A stretch of 64,000 nucleotides of DNA from Bryobacteraceae bacterium. GTDB taxonomy: Bacteria; Acidobacteriota; Terriglobia; Bryobacterales; Bryobacteraceae. A program made the position numbers and the translations under genes. Location of the stretch: contig BPGD01000001.1 in NCBI GenBank assembly GCA_026002855.1, positions 1,639,972 through 1,703,971 of the forward strand. Direction: 5' to 3'. Positions 19,226 through 28,070 of this stretch are shown here, piece after piece (positions within the stretch are counted from its first letter, which is position 1; each line of letters opens with the position of its first letter). Below the pieces are notes generated by a model. It saw nothing but the letters and a program-made list of their open reading frames with translations, was not told the origin of the DNA and made no database searches.

Positions 19226-22111
19226 TCAGGCCGTTCCGAGGCGGCCTTCGGCGAGCTGGCGCAGTTCGGGCTGAAGCGCTTCGATCAGCCTGCGCAGCGT
19301 GGCGGCTTTGGCGCGCGCGGCGGCCAGGTCCGCCTGCCGGGAGGCGAGCTCCACTTCCCAGGCGGCGACGCGCGGCTGTTCGGCGCAGAATTGCGATAGC
19401 AGCCCTTTGAGCTGGTGAGCCGCGTTCTGCGAGGCGTTGGCATCGCCGCGCTCAAGGGCATCCTCGACCTCGGCCATCAGCCTGGGCCCTTCTTCGAGGA
19501 AAAGGCCCGCGAGCTCGGCCAGTAACGCGCGGTCGCCGCCAAGCCTTTCGAGTGCGCCGTGGACATTGATGTATTTCACTTCTAACTCCCTTGACTCCCT
19601 TTCGGCCGCCGGGTCCGGCTGCCGCGGCCATTCGGGGAGGAACCGCCGCAGCGTGTCGAGCAATTCGCCGATGCGGATCGGCTTGGCCAGGTAGGCATCC
19701 ATGCCGGCATCGCGTGCCGCTTCCCCGTCTTCCTCGAGGGCGCGCGCGGTCATGGCGACAATGGGCACTCGGCGCGTGCCGGATTCACCCTGACGGATGG
19801 CGCGCGCCGCGCTCCAGCCGTCCATGCCGGGCATGTGCACGTCCATCAGGACGAGATCATAGCGGCCGCTGAGCGCCTCCCGCACGGCGGATTCGCCGTC
19901 CGAGACGACCGTAATGGCAAAACCTTCCCGCTCGAGCAGGCCCCGGATGACCCGCTGGTTGACGCGGTTGTCTTCGGCCACCAGGATGCGCGCACCTTGG
20001 CCCGGCGCGGCGGGAGTCATGGGGCCATGCCCGGCAGACGTGCGGGACTCCTGCTCCGCCTCCGCCACAGGCGCTTCCTGCAAAGGCAGGGTAAAGCAGA
20101 ACTGCGTCCCTGCCCCAGGTTCGCTGCCGAGCAGGAGCCAGCCGCCCATCGCTTCCACGAGACTGGCAGCGATCGTGAGGCCGAGGCCCGTTCCCGCGGA
20201 CTCCGCGGCTTCCCCGCCGAAGCGAACGAAGGGCTGAAAGACCTCGGGCCACCGTTCAGGAGGGATTCCCGGTCCGGTGTCGCTGACGAGGAACCGGAGG
20301 CGCGGTCCGCGGCTGGCCTCGAGGCGGTCGACCGAGACTTCAACGGAACCGCGACCGGTGAACTTCAAGGCATTGCCGGCGAGGTTGCCGATCACCTGGC
20401 GCAACCGGCCAGGGTCGGCTACGATGCGGGCCGGGACATCGGCGGCCACGCGCCAGCGGACATCCAGCCCTTTCGCCGTCCCGCGGTGAATGAGCGGACG
20501 CAATGTCCGGTTCAGGGTATCGCGCAGATCGAAGGGCTCCGGCGAGATGCCCAGTCGGCCGGATTCCGCCTTGGCCACGTCGAGCAGGTCGTCCACAAGG
20601 CCGAGCAGGGACTCGGCCGACTCGCGGGCCATCTCGAGATACTCGCGCTGCTGCGTGTCCAGCCGGGTGCCGAGGGCGAGGTCGAGCATGCCAAGGATGG
20701 CGTTCATCGGCGTGCGAAGCTCGTGGCTGACGTGGGCGAGGAAGGCCGTCTTGGCCGCGCTGGCCGATTCGGCCCTTACGGCCAGCTCCCTGGCCCAGAG
20801 GGCCGTGGCTTCCAGGAACTCATTGGCGGCGCGGAGCTCCTGCTCGTTCTGGATCCGTTCGGTGATGTCCCGTGCCGAAACAAGCAGCAGCGGCTCGCCA
20901 TTGGCGCGCTGGAGCCACGAGCAGGAGGTTTCGATCCAGCGGCGGCGCCCGTCGGCCAGCCGCACTTCCCGCGCGGCCCGCGGCTCGAGGGCGCGGCGGC
21001 GGAACAGGTCGCGGAAGCGCTCCAATTCGGCCGCTTCGAAGCCGGGCCATTCGGCCATCGCCGCAGTGATGGCGCGGTTGGCATCGGACGAATCCTGCCA
21101 GCCGGTCAGACGGCGGAAGGCAGGGTTGGCCGCCACGATTTGTCCCTCGCGGTCGACAAACGCCATCGCTTCGAGGCTGTTGTTCCAGATGGCGTCCAGC
21201 TCAAGCGCCAGTTCCTTCCGCCTGGACTCGGCGGCGCGCTCGGCGGTGCGATCCATGCCGGTGACGACCACCCACTCGGGCTCGCCCCGCTCGTCGCGGA
21301 CCAGGGCGGCGGAGAGTTCGACAATGAGCCGGCGGCCGTCGCGCGCGAGGATTTCGAGCACCTCGTTCTTGACCGGTTCGCCGGCGAGAATCCGGGCGAA
21401 GTCGCGTCGGACGTCGTCGCGCATTTCGGAGGGGACCAGCACGTCAATGAGCGGTTTGCCGCGCAGCTCGGAGGCGTGGTAGCCGGTAACGGCATCGCAC
21501 TTGCGGTTCCAGCGGACCAGGCGGCCGGAGGCGTCGAGGACGGTGATCAAGGCGTCGCTCGAGTCAAGAACCGCCTGGACGAAGTCGCGCTGGCGCGCCA
21601 GTTCCACCTGCGCGTCGTGCAGCTCGGTGACCTCGAGCGCAAGCATCAGGATGGCGTCGCCCCAGGGCGTGCCGCGGAGCAGGGTCTTCTTGAGCACCCA
21701 CCGTCCCGGGCCTGAGCCGGGGAGCCACTCCGCCTGGTTGACCTCCTGCTCGGCCGCGGGAATGTCGCCCCGCAGGAGCCGCTCCTCCGTCTCGCGGTTG
21801 TAGGCAGCGACCTCCGGCGGGATCACTTCCACGTCGCGCTTGCCCGGCAGGTCGATGCCGTGTGACAGGAACCACCCGCGCATGGGTGGATTGACGTAGA
21901 CGTAGCGCCCGGTGCGGTCCTTGATGCAGGCGGGCAACGGCAGCGACTCGAGCAGGGCCGCCCAGTGTTGCCAGCGGGCGGCGCGGCGCTTTTCGGCGCT
22001 GTCGCGCAACCGCAGTGCAAGCGTGGCTGCGGCGGCGCCGCCAAGCGCCGAGACGAACATCAGGGCCAGCGTGGAAGGAGTCAGCGGCAAATCTCCAGTG
22101 GGCAGCGCCAT
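19226..22111 (-). CDS. Hybrid sensor histidine kinase with PAS, REC and Hpt domains
   Basis: 961 residues. One N-terminal membrane segment (about 11-33), three PAS-like regions (about 48-165, 175-290, 300-420), a coiled linker, HisKA with H463 in HVSHELRTPMN, HATPase with GNLAGNALKF, DTGPGIP and GTGLGLTIA, a receiver with D757 in LMDVHMPGMDG, and a C-terminal Hpt domain with H899 in AAHQLKG. The complete phosphorelay except the final regulator is thus in one chain, resembling BarA/ArcB-type kinases. No cognate output regulator is adjacent. Encoded 11 nt downstream of the DUF1080 gene. Confidence 0.94.
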   Translation of the reverse strand: MALPTGDLPLTPSTLALMFVSALGGAAAATLALRLRDSAEKRRAARWQHWAALLESLPLPACIKDRTGRYVYVNPPMRGWFLSHGIDLPGKRDVEVIPPEVAAYNRETEERLLRGDIPAAEQEVNQAEWLPGSGPGRWVLKKTLLRGTPWGDAILMLALEVTELHDAQVELARQRDFVQAVLDSSDALITVLDASGRLVRWNRKCDAVTGYHASELRGKPLIDVLVPSEMRDDVRRDFARILAGEPVKNEVLEILARDGRRLIVELSAALVRDERGEPEWVVVTGMDRTAERAAESRRKELALELDAIWNNSLEAMAFVDREGQIVAANPAFRRLTGWQDSSDANRAITAAMAEWPGFEAAELERFRDLFRRRALEPRAAREVRLADGRRRWIETSCSWLQRANGEPLLLVSARDITERIQNEQELRAANEFLEATALWARELAVRAESASAAKTAFLAHVSHELRTPMNAILGMLDLALGTRLDTQQREYLEMARESAESLLGLVDDLLDVAKAESGRLGISPEPFDLRDTLNRTLRPLIHRGTAKGLDVRWRVAADVPARIVADPGRLRQVIGNLAGNALKFTGRGSVEVSVDRLEASRGPRLRFLVSDTGPGIPPERWPEVFQPFVRFGGEAAESAGTGLGLTIAASLVEAMGGWLLLGSEPGAGTQFCFTLPLQEAPVAEAEQESRTSAGHGPMTPAAPGQGARILVAEDNRVNQRVIRGLLEREGFAITVVSDGESAVREALSGRYDLVLMDVHMPGMDGWSAARAIRQGESGTRRVPIVAMTARALEEDGEAARDAGMDAYLAKPIRIGELLDTLRRFLPEWPRQPDPAAERESRELEVKYINVHGALERLGGDRALLAELAGLFLEEGPRLMAEVEDALERGDANASQNAAHQLKGLLSQFCAEQPRVAAWEVELASRQADLAAARAKAATLRRLIEALQPELRQLAEGRLGTA

Positions 22112-22122
22112 TTCATGGCATC

Positions 22123-22782
22123 TCAGCGGCGCAGTTCGCGGATGCGGATATTGCGGAACTCGACGCGCGAGCCATGTCCGAGAAACCCGATGTGGCCGGA
22201 TCTCCGCTGGAGGCCGGGATGCTTCTTCAGCACCTCCGGGTCACGGATATCGTCGAGGTTGGCATCGGTAATGAGCTCTCCATTCAGCCGTACCTGGATG
22301 CGGCGGCCGTCGGCGGCGATCTCTTCCTCGTTCCAGGCGCCGTTACGCCTGACGAAGCCGCGCCGGGCCGGCACGACGTCGTAAATCGAGCCCGTGTACT
22401 GGGCGGGCCTCAGCTTCATTTTCTGGTAGACTTCGGCCTCGTCATCGAGGATCTGGATCTCCATTCCCACGTAAGCAGCGTCGCCTTCCAGCGGAGCGCG
22501 AATGCCGATGCCGTTGTTGCCGCCCTCCCAGAGGCGCCACTCCAGACGAAGGATGAAATCAGCGTATTCCCTCTCCGTAAAGAGATTGCCGCCGCCATCT
22601 TCCGGGCAGACGATGCAGCCGTTCTCCACAATGTAGCCGCGCCTCTTGCCGTGCATGAGGATCCATCCGTTGAGGCTTCGCCCGTCGAACAGCGGGACGA
22701 AGCCTTCTTCGCCGGGCGCGGAGCGTAACGGCGCCACCGCGGCCAGCGCTGTCATCCATTCGCGTCTGGTCCAGGTCTTCAT
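22123..22782 (-). CDS. DUF1080 (3-keto-disaccharide hydrolase-like) secreted protein
   Basis: 219 residues. The N terminus [19 protein letters not shown] resembles a Tat signal. The concanavalin-like DUF1080 domain follows with the characteristic [31 protein letters not shown] and [23 protein letters not shown] blocks. Members act on or bind glycans outside the cytoplasm; one characterised function is 3-keto-glycoside hydrolysis. The start at 22782 begins the signal sequence; longer in-frame extensions cross into the divergent gene's promoter region. Confidence 0.9.
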   Translation of the reverse strand: MKTWTRREWMTALAAVAPLRSAPGEEGFVPLFDGRSLNGWILMHGKRRGYIVENGCIVCPEDGGGNLFTEREYADFILRLEWRLWEGGNNGIGIRAPLEGDAAYVGMEIQILDDEAEVYQKMKLRPAQYTGSIYDVVPARRGFVRRNGAWNEEEIAADGRRIQVRLNGELITDANLDDIRDPEVLKKHPGLQRRSGHIGFLGHGSRVEFRNIRIRELRR

Positions 22783-22918
22783 CGGAAGGGCTCCCCGGGA
22801 GCCACGAGCCTTCGACGCTCGCCCGCCACTGTCCTGGGCCGGCTGTTCCGGTTCCGGTGCGATGGCGCTCCCATGAGCCGGAGAGGCGGCCCGGCGGCCG
22901 GGCTCCTGCCCGCGATTG

Positions 22919-22924
22919 TATAAC
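22919..22924 (+). promoter_or_regulatory. -10-like hexamer (TATAAC), leaderless arrangement
   Basis: TATAAC ends 6 nt before the ATG at 22931, which would place the transcription start at or next to the start codon. No Shine-Dalgarno sequence is visible. The same geometry occurs at 24465, 43516 and 46751. Confidence 0.5.
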
Positions 22925-22930
22925 GAAGAC

Positions 22931-23758
22931 ATGCGGTCCATCCTTCCTCTGGCTCTTCTGGCCATGAGCCTGTGCGCCGGCGCGGCTGAGCTGCGCGTCA
23001 TGACCTTTAACGTCCGCTATCCCAATCCGGGCGACGGCGCCAATGTCTGGCCGGCGCGGCGCGATCTGCTGGTCGAGGTGATCCGCTCGCGCCGCCCCGA
23101 CCTGATTGGCACGCAGGAGCTGTACTACGAACAGGGCCAGTACATCGTCGGGCAACTGCCGGACTATGCGTGGTTCGGCCTGAGCCGGCGAGGCAACCAC
23201 GAAGACGAGCATATGGGCGTGTTCTATCGGAAGGATCGGCTGCGGGTGATCGACAGCGGCGATTTCTGGCTCTCCACCACGCCGGAAAAGCCGGGCAGCG
23301 TGAGCTGGAACATGAGCCTGCCGCGGATGGTCACCTGGGCGGAGATGGAAGTCATTGGCACAGGGGTGCGCTTCCATTACTTCAACACGCACTTCGCGCA
23401 CCGCGACGTGGACGGGGCGGCACGGCTGAAGAGCGCGCAACTGCTGCGGTGCCGCATCGAGCTGCTGGAGGAAGACGCGCCGGTGCTGGTGACCGGAGAT
23501 TTCAATGCTTCCGCCGGCGGGCCGGTCTACCAGACGCTGGTGCCGGCGCTGGCCGACGCCTGGCGCGAAGCGGCCGAACGCAAGGGGCCGGAGGACACGT
23601 TTCATGGTTTCACCGGCAGGCCGCGGCCCGGCAGGATCGACTGGATTCTCTTCCGCGCCCCGTGGAAAGTGCGCCTGGCGGAGACGATCTCAGACCGCAA
23701 AGGAAACGTTTTCCCGTCTGATCACTTCCCGGTGCTCGTCGTGTTTGATCTGCCCTGA
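22931..23758 (+). CDS. Endonuclease/exonuclease/phosphatase (EEP) family secreted protein
   Basis: 275 residues with a cleavable signal peptide ([20 protein letters not shown]). The EEP fold motifs are complete: [13 protein letters not shown] (metal-binding Glu), HFAHRD, TGDFNAS and the terminal SDHFPV catalytic histidine. Likely a secreted phosphodiesterase or phosphatase acting on nucleic acid, sugar phosphate or phospholipid. It is followed after 17 nt by the first copy of the dispersed repeat. ATG at 22931 is preferred to an upstream ATG because it opens the signal peptide and fits the -10 spacing. Confidence 0.9.
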   Translation: MRSILPLALLAMSLCAGAAELRVMTFNVRYPNPGDGANVWPARRDLLVEVIRSRRPDLIGTQELYYEQGQYIVGQLPDYAWFGLSRRGNHEDEHMGVFYRKDRLRVIDSGDFWLSTTPEKPGSVSWNMSLPRMVTWAEMEVIGTGVRFHYFNTHFAHRDVDGAARLKSAQLLRCRIELLEEDAPVLVTGDFNASAGGPVYQTLVPALADAWREAAERKGPEDTFHGFTGRPRPGRIDWILFRAPWKVRLAETISDRKGNVFPSDHFPVLVVFDLP

Positions 23759-23775
23759 GCAGCAACTGCGCTTGA

Positions 23776-23903
23776 TGGGGCCAGACACCTCTGGCGCCGG
23801 TTTTTGATGCCTGACTCCATTTTCCATCGACGGAACACCGAGTCTTTCAACGGTCAGTGGCTCACGCCCGGGATGTTGGTGGTCTGGCCCCATTTCAATT
23901 TGA
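23776..23903 (+). repeat. Dispersed repeat copy 1 (MITE-like, with terminal inverted repeats)
   Basis: Begins with TGGGGCCAGACACC (23776-23789) and ends near the inverted counterpart GGTGGTCTGGCCCCA (23878-23892). The inner part, about 23805-23903, aligns in the same orientation with 26714-26808, including an identical TTTCAACGGTCAG core. It lies between the stop codons of the EEP gene and the PepSY gene. No ORF is evident. Probably a non-autonomous element or REP-type repeat. Confidence 0.72.
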
Positions 23904-23912
23904 GAGACCGCT

Positions 23913-24371
23913 CTATTCGCTTCGGATCAGCCTTCCGTCTGCGGAGAATTTCGCCTCGCGTTTGTTGGCTCCTCTAAGCTGAAATTCGTAACTGATGGCG
24001 CCTCCTTCCGTGATTTTTTCGGCGCGTGTCACTTCTGCCCTGGGAAATTCCCTGCGAAGTGCGGCAGACACGGCGGCGGGCACTTCGCTCATCGGGATGG
24101 TCTCTTCCGTGGAGACGAGCGTGCCATCCGGGCGAAATGTGATGTCGTGACGGCGCGTGCGCCACTCGCATTCGATTTCATAGACGGTTCCGCCGCCTTC
24201 GGCTTCCGAGGAAACCCCAAGTACCCGCGCTCCCTGGAACTGCCTTTCGAAGGCAGCGCGGACCGCCGGAGGCAGGTCCGGATATTTGAGCTTTTGCTCG
24301 GTTTGCCCGGCCGCCGCGGCGACTGTCAGCGGAGCGGCGAGAACGATGCCAAGGAATTGGCAGCGTCGCAT
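23913..24371 (-). CDS. PepSY-like secreted protein
   Basis: 152 residues with a signal peptide (MRRCQFLGIVLAAPLTVAAAAGQ). Two repeats of a small alpha+beta unit follow: LPPAVRAAFERQFQGARV...YEIECEW and VPAAVSAALRREFPRAEV...YEFQLRG, the pattern of the PepSY-like domain related to BLIP-type inhibitors. Probably a periplasmic binding or inhibitory protein; the ligand is unknown. Monocistronic on the minus strand, its 3' side flanked by the dispersed repeat. Confidence 0.75.
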   Translation of the reverse strand: MRRCQFLGIVLAAPLTVAAAAGQTEQKLKYPDLPPAVRAAFERQFQGARVLGVSSEAEGGGTVYEIECEWRTRRHDITFRPDGTLVSTEETIPMSEVPAAVSAALRREFPRAEVTRAEKITEGGAISYEFQLRGANKREAKFSADGRLIRSE

Positions 24372-24464
24372 GGCTTCGATGCTCCGGGCGTCAGTCTACG
24401 CCCGCAACGGCCCGCGGTCAATGGGGAAAACGCGCGGCCCGGCTGGGGCGCTACGGCCACGGCG

Positions 24465-24470
24465 TACAAT
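24465..24470 (+). promoter_or_regulatory. -10-like hexamer (TACAAT), leaderless arrangement
   Basis: TACAAT ends 6 nt before the ATG at 24477. With the usual 6-7 nt from -10 to +1, transcription would begin on the start codon. No ribosome binding site is seen. Confidence 0.5.
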
Positions 24471-24476
24471 GAACCA

Positions 24477-25286
24477 ATGCGAACCGCTGTAGGACTCGTC
24501 ATGTGTGTTCCGTTGCTGGCCGGGACGGCGCTGCTGGACGGACGCCGCGTGTACTATGCTTCGGCCGGCGAAGGATCGCGGACCATTGTCCTCATCCATG
24601 GCTGGACGTGCGACCACACGTTCTGGGACGCGCAGGTGGCGGCGCTGAAGGGCCGATACCGTGTGCTGGCTGTCGATCTGCCCGGGCACGGGCGGAGCGA
24701 CCCGGCGCCTGAGTACTCGATGCGGCGGTTTGCGCGCGCCGTGAACGCAGTGCTCGAAAGGGAAGGCGCCGGCAGGGCCATCCTCGCCGGCCATTCGATG
24801 GGCGGTGCGGTGATGCTGGAGTTCGTCCGGCTGTACCCAGGCAAAGTTGTCGCCATTGTCGCGGTGGACGCCTATTTCCCGGATCCCGGCGCCTCGAAGC
24901 CGCTGGAGACGCTGGCTGCGCAGTTCGAAGGGCCGGCAGCGATGGAGGCCCGCGCGAAGATGGTGCGCGGAATGTTCACCGCCTGGACGCCGCCGGACAT
25001 CCGACGGAAGGTGGAAACGGTGATGCTGGGCACGCCGGCTGGCGTCGCTGCCGGCGCGATGCGCGGCATGGCCGATCCTTCGGTGTGGAGCGAGGGCCCC
25101 ATCGATGTCCCGTTTCTCGAGATCGCCGCCGGCTCGAGCGCCTTCATCACCGAGGAGAGCCTGCGGAAACGCTCCCCCCGCGCGGCGCTGATTCGGGTCC
25201 CCGACACCGGGCATTTTCTCCACATGGAGAAGCCGGACGAGGTGAACCGGATCCTGCTCTCGTGGCTCGCTGATCAGGGGCTGTAA
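24477..25286 (+). CDS. Alpha/beta hydrolase
   Basis: 269 residues with a probable signal peptide (MRTAVGLVMCVPLLAGTA). Oxyanion-hole motif LIHGWTCDHTFW near residue 40, nucleophile in GHSMGG near residue 105, and catalytic histidine in DTGHFLHMEKP near residue 250 define an intact triad. The substrate cannot be deduced. The start at 24477 fits both the signal peptide and the -10 box; the longer open frame upstream overlaps the divergent PepSY gene. Confidence 0.9.
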   Translation: MRTAVGLVMCVPLLAGTALLDGRRVYYASAGEGSRTIVLIHGWTCDHTFWDAQVAALKGRYRVLAVDLPGHGRSDPAPEYSMRRFARAVNAVLEREGAGRAILAGHSMGGAVMLEFVRLYPGKVVAIVAVDAYFPDPGASKPLETLAAQFEGPAAMEARAKMVRGMFTAWTPPDIRRKVETVMLGTPAGVAAGAMRGMADPSVWSEGPIDVPFLEIAAGSSAFITEESLRKRSPRAALIRVPDTGHFLHMEKPDEVNRILLSWLADQGL

Positions 25287-25364
25287 GCGCACACGGACCG
25301 GACGCCCCCGTGTCCGGATCAGCATAGAATAAGATCGGATTCTCTGCCTGGCAGGAGGCGCCGC

Positions 25365-25979
25365 ATGAGTCTTCCCCTGCGATGGATTCCGATCCTGGCC
25401 CTGCCGCTGGTGCTGGCCGGGCAGAAACTACCGGACCCGGCGACGAAGGGCGGCATGCCGTTGATGGAGGCGCTCGGGAAGCGGCAGAGCATCCGGTCGT
25501 TCAGCGAAAAGGAATTGCCACAACAAGTTTTGTCGAATTTGTTGTGGGCGGCGTGGGGCGTGAACCGCCCGCCGACGGGCCGGCGAACCGCCCCGTCGGC
25601 GCACAACCGGCAACCGATTGATCTGTACGTGATCACGCCGAGGGCCGCGTACCTATATGAGGCAAAGACGCACAGCCTCGTCCAGGTGGCCGAGGGCGAT
25701 CTGCGGCGGCTCGCGGGGCGCCAGGATTTCGTCTACACTGCGCCGTTGAACCTGATCTTTGTGGAGGACACGGCCCGCAGCGGAAACGAGCCGCAGGCGG
25801 CCGTGTGGTCCGGCGTCACCGCGGGAGCGATTGCGCAGAACGTGTACCTGTTCTGCGCGAGCGAGGGGCTGGCCACGGTGGTCCGCGGATGGGTGGATCA
25901 TGAACCGCTGGCCAGGGCCCTGCACCTGAAGCCCACGCAGCGGGTGATCCTGGCGCAGACGGTGGGCTATCCGAAGTGA
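25365..25979 (+). CDS. Secreted nitroreductase-family protein
   Basis: 204 residues. Signal peptide MSLPLRWIPILALPLVLAGQ, then an FMN-dependent nitroreductase domain: RQSIRSFSEKEL (FMN-phosphate-binding arginines), PSAHNRQPIDLYVI, and AGAIAQNVYLFCASEGLATV. GCAGGAGG lies a few nucleotides before the ATG, and a TAGAAT hexamer is at 25325-25330. An exported FMN protein is unusual and would need Tat or periplasmic flavinylation. A short GC-rich hairpin (25980-25998) separates it from a second, related gene. Confidence 0.85.
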   Translation: MSLPLRWIPILALPLVLAGQKLPDPATKGGMPLMEALGKRQSIRSFSEKELPQQVLSNLLWAAWGVNRPPTGRRTAPSAHNRQPIDLYVITPRAAYLYEAKTHSLVQVAEGDLRRLAGRQDFVYTAPLNLIFVEDTARSGNEPQAAVWSGVTAGAIAQNVYLFCASEGLATVVRGWVDHEPLARALHLKPTQRVILAQTVGYPK

Positions 25980-26018
25980 GGCCCGCCACAGGCGGGCCCG
26001 AAAAAGGGAGGGAGCGCC

Positions 26019-26675
26019 GTGGAAAGGCGGCGCATGCTGGCCATGCTGAACCCGGTGTTGACGGCCGGAGGGACATCCCCTGCGATCTTCCCGCTGCCGA
26101 AACCAAAGACGTCAGGAAATGTCTCCGTCGAGCAGGCGCTGCACGCGCGCCGGTCGCTGCGCGGCTATTCGCGGGCGGCGCTGAAGCTTGAAGAGGCGGC
26201 GCAACTGCTGTGGGCAGCGCAGGGGATCACATCGCGCAGCGGATATCGGACCGCGCCAAGCGCCGGCGCCCTGTATCCGCTCGAGACGTTTCTGTGCGCG
26301 GGCCGCGTGGATGGCCTGCCGGCGGGCGTTTACAGGTACCACCCGGAACAGCACGACCTGCTGTTGCTGGCCGAAGGCGACCGCCGCGCCGAGCTGTCGG
26401 CCGCGGCACTGGGGCAGAGCTGGGTGCGGGAGGCCCCGGTGGTGATCGCGCTAGCCGCCGTTTACCGCCGCGTCACCGGGCGCTACCAGCAACGCGGCAT
26501 CCGGTATGCCTGGATGGAAGCGGGCCACGCGGCCCAGAATGTTCTGCTTCAGGCGACGGCCCTGGGTCTCGGCGGCGTGCCCGTGGGCGCCTTCGACGAC
26601 CGGAGCGTGGCGCGGATCCTGCGGATGAACTCTGACGAGGACCCGCTCTATCTGATCCCGCTGGGGCGGAGATAA
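26019..26675 (+). CDS. SagB-type nitroreductase/dehydrogenase
   Basis: 218 residues from a GTG start preceded by AGGGAGGGAG. Domain features: SVEQALHARRSLRGYSRAAL, LLWAAQGITSRSGYRTAPSAGALYPLE (SagB-type signature), MEAGHAAQNVLLQATALGLGGVPVGAF. SagB-type enzymes are FMN oxidases that convert azolines to azoles in peptide modification, but no cyclodehydratase or precursor peptide is nearby, so a different oxidoreductase role is likely. It shares the family with the preceding gene, suggesting an old tandem duplication with divergence. Confidence 0.86.
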   Translation: MERRRMLAMLNPVLTAGGTSPAIFPLPKPKTSGNVSVEQALHARRSLRGYSRAALKLEEAAQLLWAAQGITSRSGYRTAPSAGALYPLETFLCAGRVDGLPAGVYRYHPEQHDLLLLAEGDRRAELSAAALGQSWVREAPVVIALAAVYRRVTGRYQQRGIRYAWMEAGHAAQNVLLQATALGLGGVPVGAFDDRSVARILRMNSDEDPLYLIPLGRR

Positions 26676-26713
26676 GCCGGCAAAGGGGCCGGGCGCCTCC
26701 GGAGACATTCCAG

Positions 26714-26808
26714 TGGTGTCTGACCCCATTTGTCATTGACGAAGTACCGCGTATTTCAACGGTCAGCGGCTCATATTTCGGGCATTGGGTGTCCGGCTCA
26801 TTTCATTT
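26714..26808 (+). repeat. Dispersed repeat copy 2
   Basis: Aligns in direct orientation with about 23805-23903, sharing the TGACyCCATTT, TTTCAACGGTCAGyGGCTCA and TTTCATTT blocks with scattered substitutions and small gaps. It runs right up to the stop codon of the minus-strand esterase. The outer left inverted repeat is less clear than in copy 1 (GGTGTCTGACCCCA at 26714-26727). Confidence 0.68.
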
Positions 26809-27956
26809 CACCGAAACAGCAGCGGGGCGAATTCGTTCAGGTACTGCCGCCAGACGATCCACGTGTGGGCGCCCGGCGTTTCCTGATAATCCGGCTGGAA
26901 GCCGTATTTGCGGAACAGCTCCACCGTGGCGCGGGTCGTCTCCAGCAGGAAATCGTCCTTGCCGGTGCGGAACCAGAGCAGCCTCAGCCCCTGGCGGGCC
27001 TTCGCATCGCTGAGCTCGGCCCTGTGCCGCTCCTCCCAGGACGGGCCCTGCGGCTGCGGCATGTTCGGCCGGGGCACGATGCCCAGCACGCCCGAGCTGT
27101 ACACGCCGACCCAGCCGAAGTGATTCGGGTGGGAGAAAGCGATGTTCAGCGTCTGCGCACCGCCCATGGACAGGCCGGCGATGGCGCGGTGGGCGCGGTC
27201 GGCGATGACCCGGTAATGCTTTTCGATGTACGGCAGGATGTCCGTCATGAACTCTTTCGGGAACTCGTCGTTGGCAAAGGATCCGGGCGTGCGCGGCGCG
27301 CGGCTGGTGTGGCCCGCGGGCATGACGACGATCATCGGCCTCGCTTTCTTCGCCGCGATCAGGTTGTCGAGGATGAAGCCGGCGCGGCCAACGCTGCTCC
27401 AGGAGTCGTCCGAATCGCCGGCGCCATGCAGGAGGTAGAACACCGGATACTTCCCTCCGCCCAGCTCATAGCCCGGAGGCGTGTAGACATGCATGCGGCG
27501 GAAGCGCTTCAGCACGGTGGAATAGTAAGTCACTTCGGCCACCGCGCCATGGGGCACGTCGGCAGTGTCCATGAAAGCCTGCCCGGGGATGTGGACCAGG
27601 CTCCACGAGTTGTTGTTGGACTCGCTGGTCGACGGGTTGCGCGGGTCGATCACCGGCACTCCATCGACGAAGAAATGGTAGCGGTAGGAGCCCGGCTCGA
27701 TGGGCCCGAGCACCACTTCCCAGACGCCGTTTTCGGCCTTGTTCATCGCCGCGCCCTTCTGGTTGCCGGGGATGTCGGTACCGATCAGGCGGACCTCTGA
27801 CGCCTTGGGCGCATAAATGCGGAATGCCACACGGTTGCCCTCCAGGAGTTCGGGCGAAGCCACCTGCGGAACCGCCGGCTGTTGCGGCGGCTGAGCGCAG
27901 AGGAGTGTGAGTGAAGCGGGCAGGATGGCAGAAAACAACACTCGCCAGCCAGACAT
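26808..27956 (-). CDS. Secreted esterase with N-terminal E-set (CBM48-like) domain
   Basis: 382 residues: signal peptide to about residue 22, an E-set/glycogen-binding-like domain (FRIYAPKASEVRLIGTDI to SYRYHFFVDG), then an esterase-D-type catalytic domain with YLLHGAGDSDDSW, nucleophile in GLSMGGAQT and the histidine in TPGAHTWIVW. This layout resembles feruloyl/acetyl-xylan esterases, so plant polysaccharide deacylation is a reasonable guess. The start is set at the signal peptide. About 110 nt separate it from the carbamoyltransferase upstream. Confidence 0.9.
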   Translation of the reverse strand: MSGWRVLFSAILPASLTLLCAQPPQQPAVPQVASPELLEGNRVAFRIYAPKASEVRLIGTDIPGNQKGAAMNKAENGVWEVVLGPIEPGSYRYHFFVDGVPVIDPRNPSTSESNNNSWSLVHIPGQAFMDTADVPHGAVAEVTYYSTVLKRFRRMHVYTPPGYELGGGKYPVFYLLHGAGDSDDSWSSVGRAGFILDNLIAAKKARPMIVVMPAGHTSRAPRTPGSFANDEFPKEFMTDILPYIEKHYRVIADRAHRAIAGLSMGGAQTLNIAFSHPNHFGWVGVYSSGVLGIVPRPNMPQPQGPSWEERHRAELSDAKARQGLRLLWFRTGKDDFLLETTRATVELFRKYGFQPDYQETPGAHTWIVWRQYLNEFAPLLFR

Positions 27957-28070
27957 GGAATCACCTCGATTTCGATGAGAAGACTCGAATCGGCGCGCAG
28001 GGCGCAGACTCTCGAACAAAGGCGAAACCGGCGCGCCCGAGGTAACGCGCCCCTTGCCGGCGGGCGGGGT

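Noticed and set aside
25980-25998. Hairpin between the two nitroreductase genes as a terminator
   Set aside because: The perfect 8-bp stem is followed by an A-rich rather than T-rich tract on the plus strand, and transcription must continue into the next gene.
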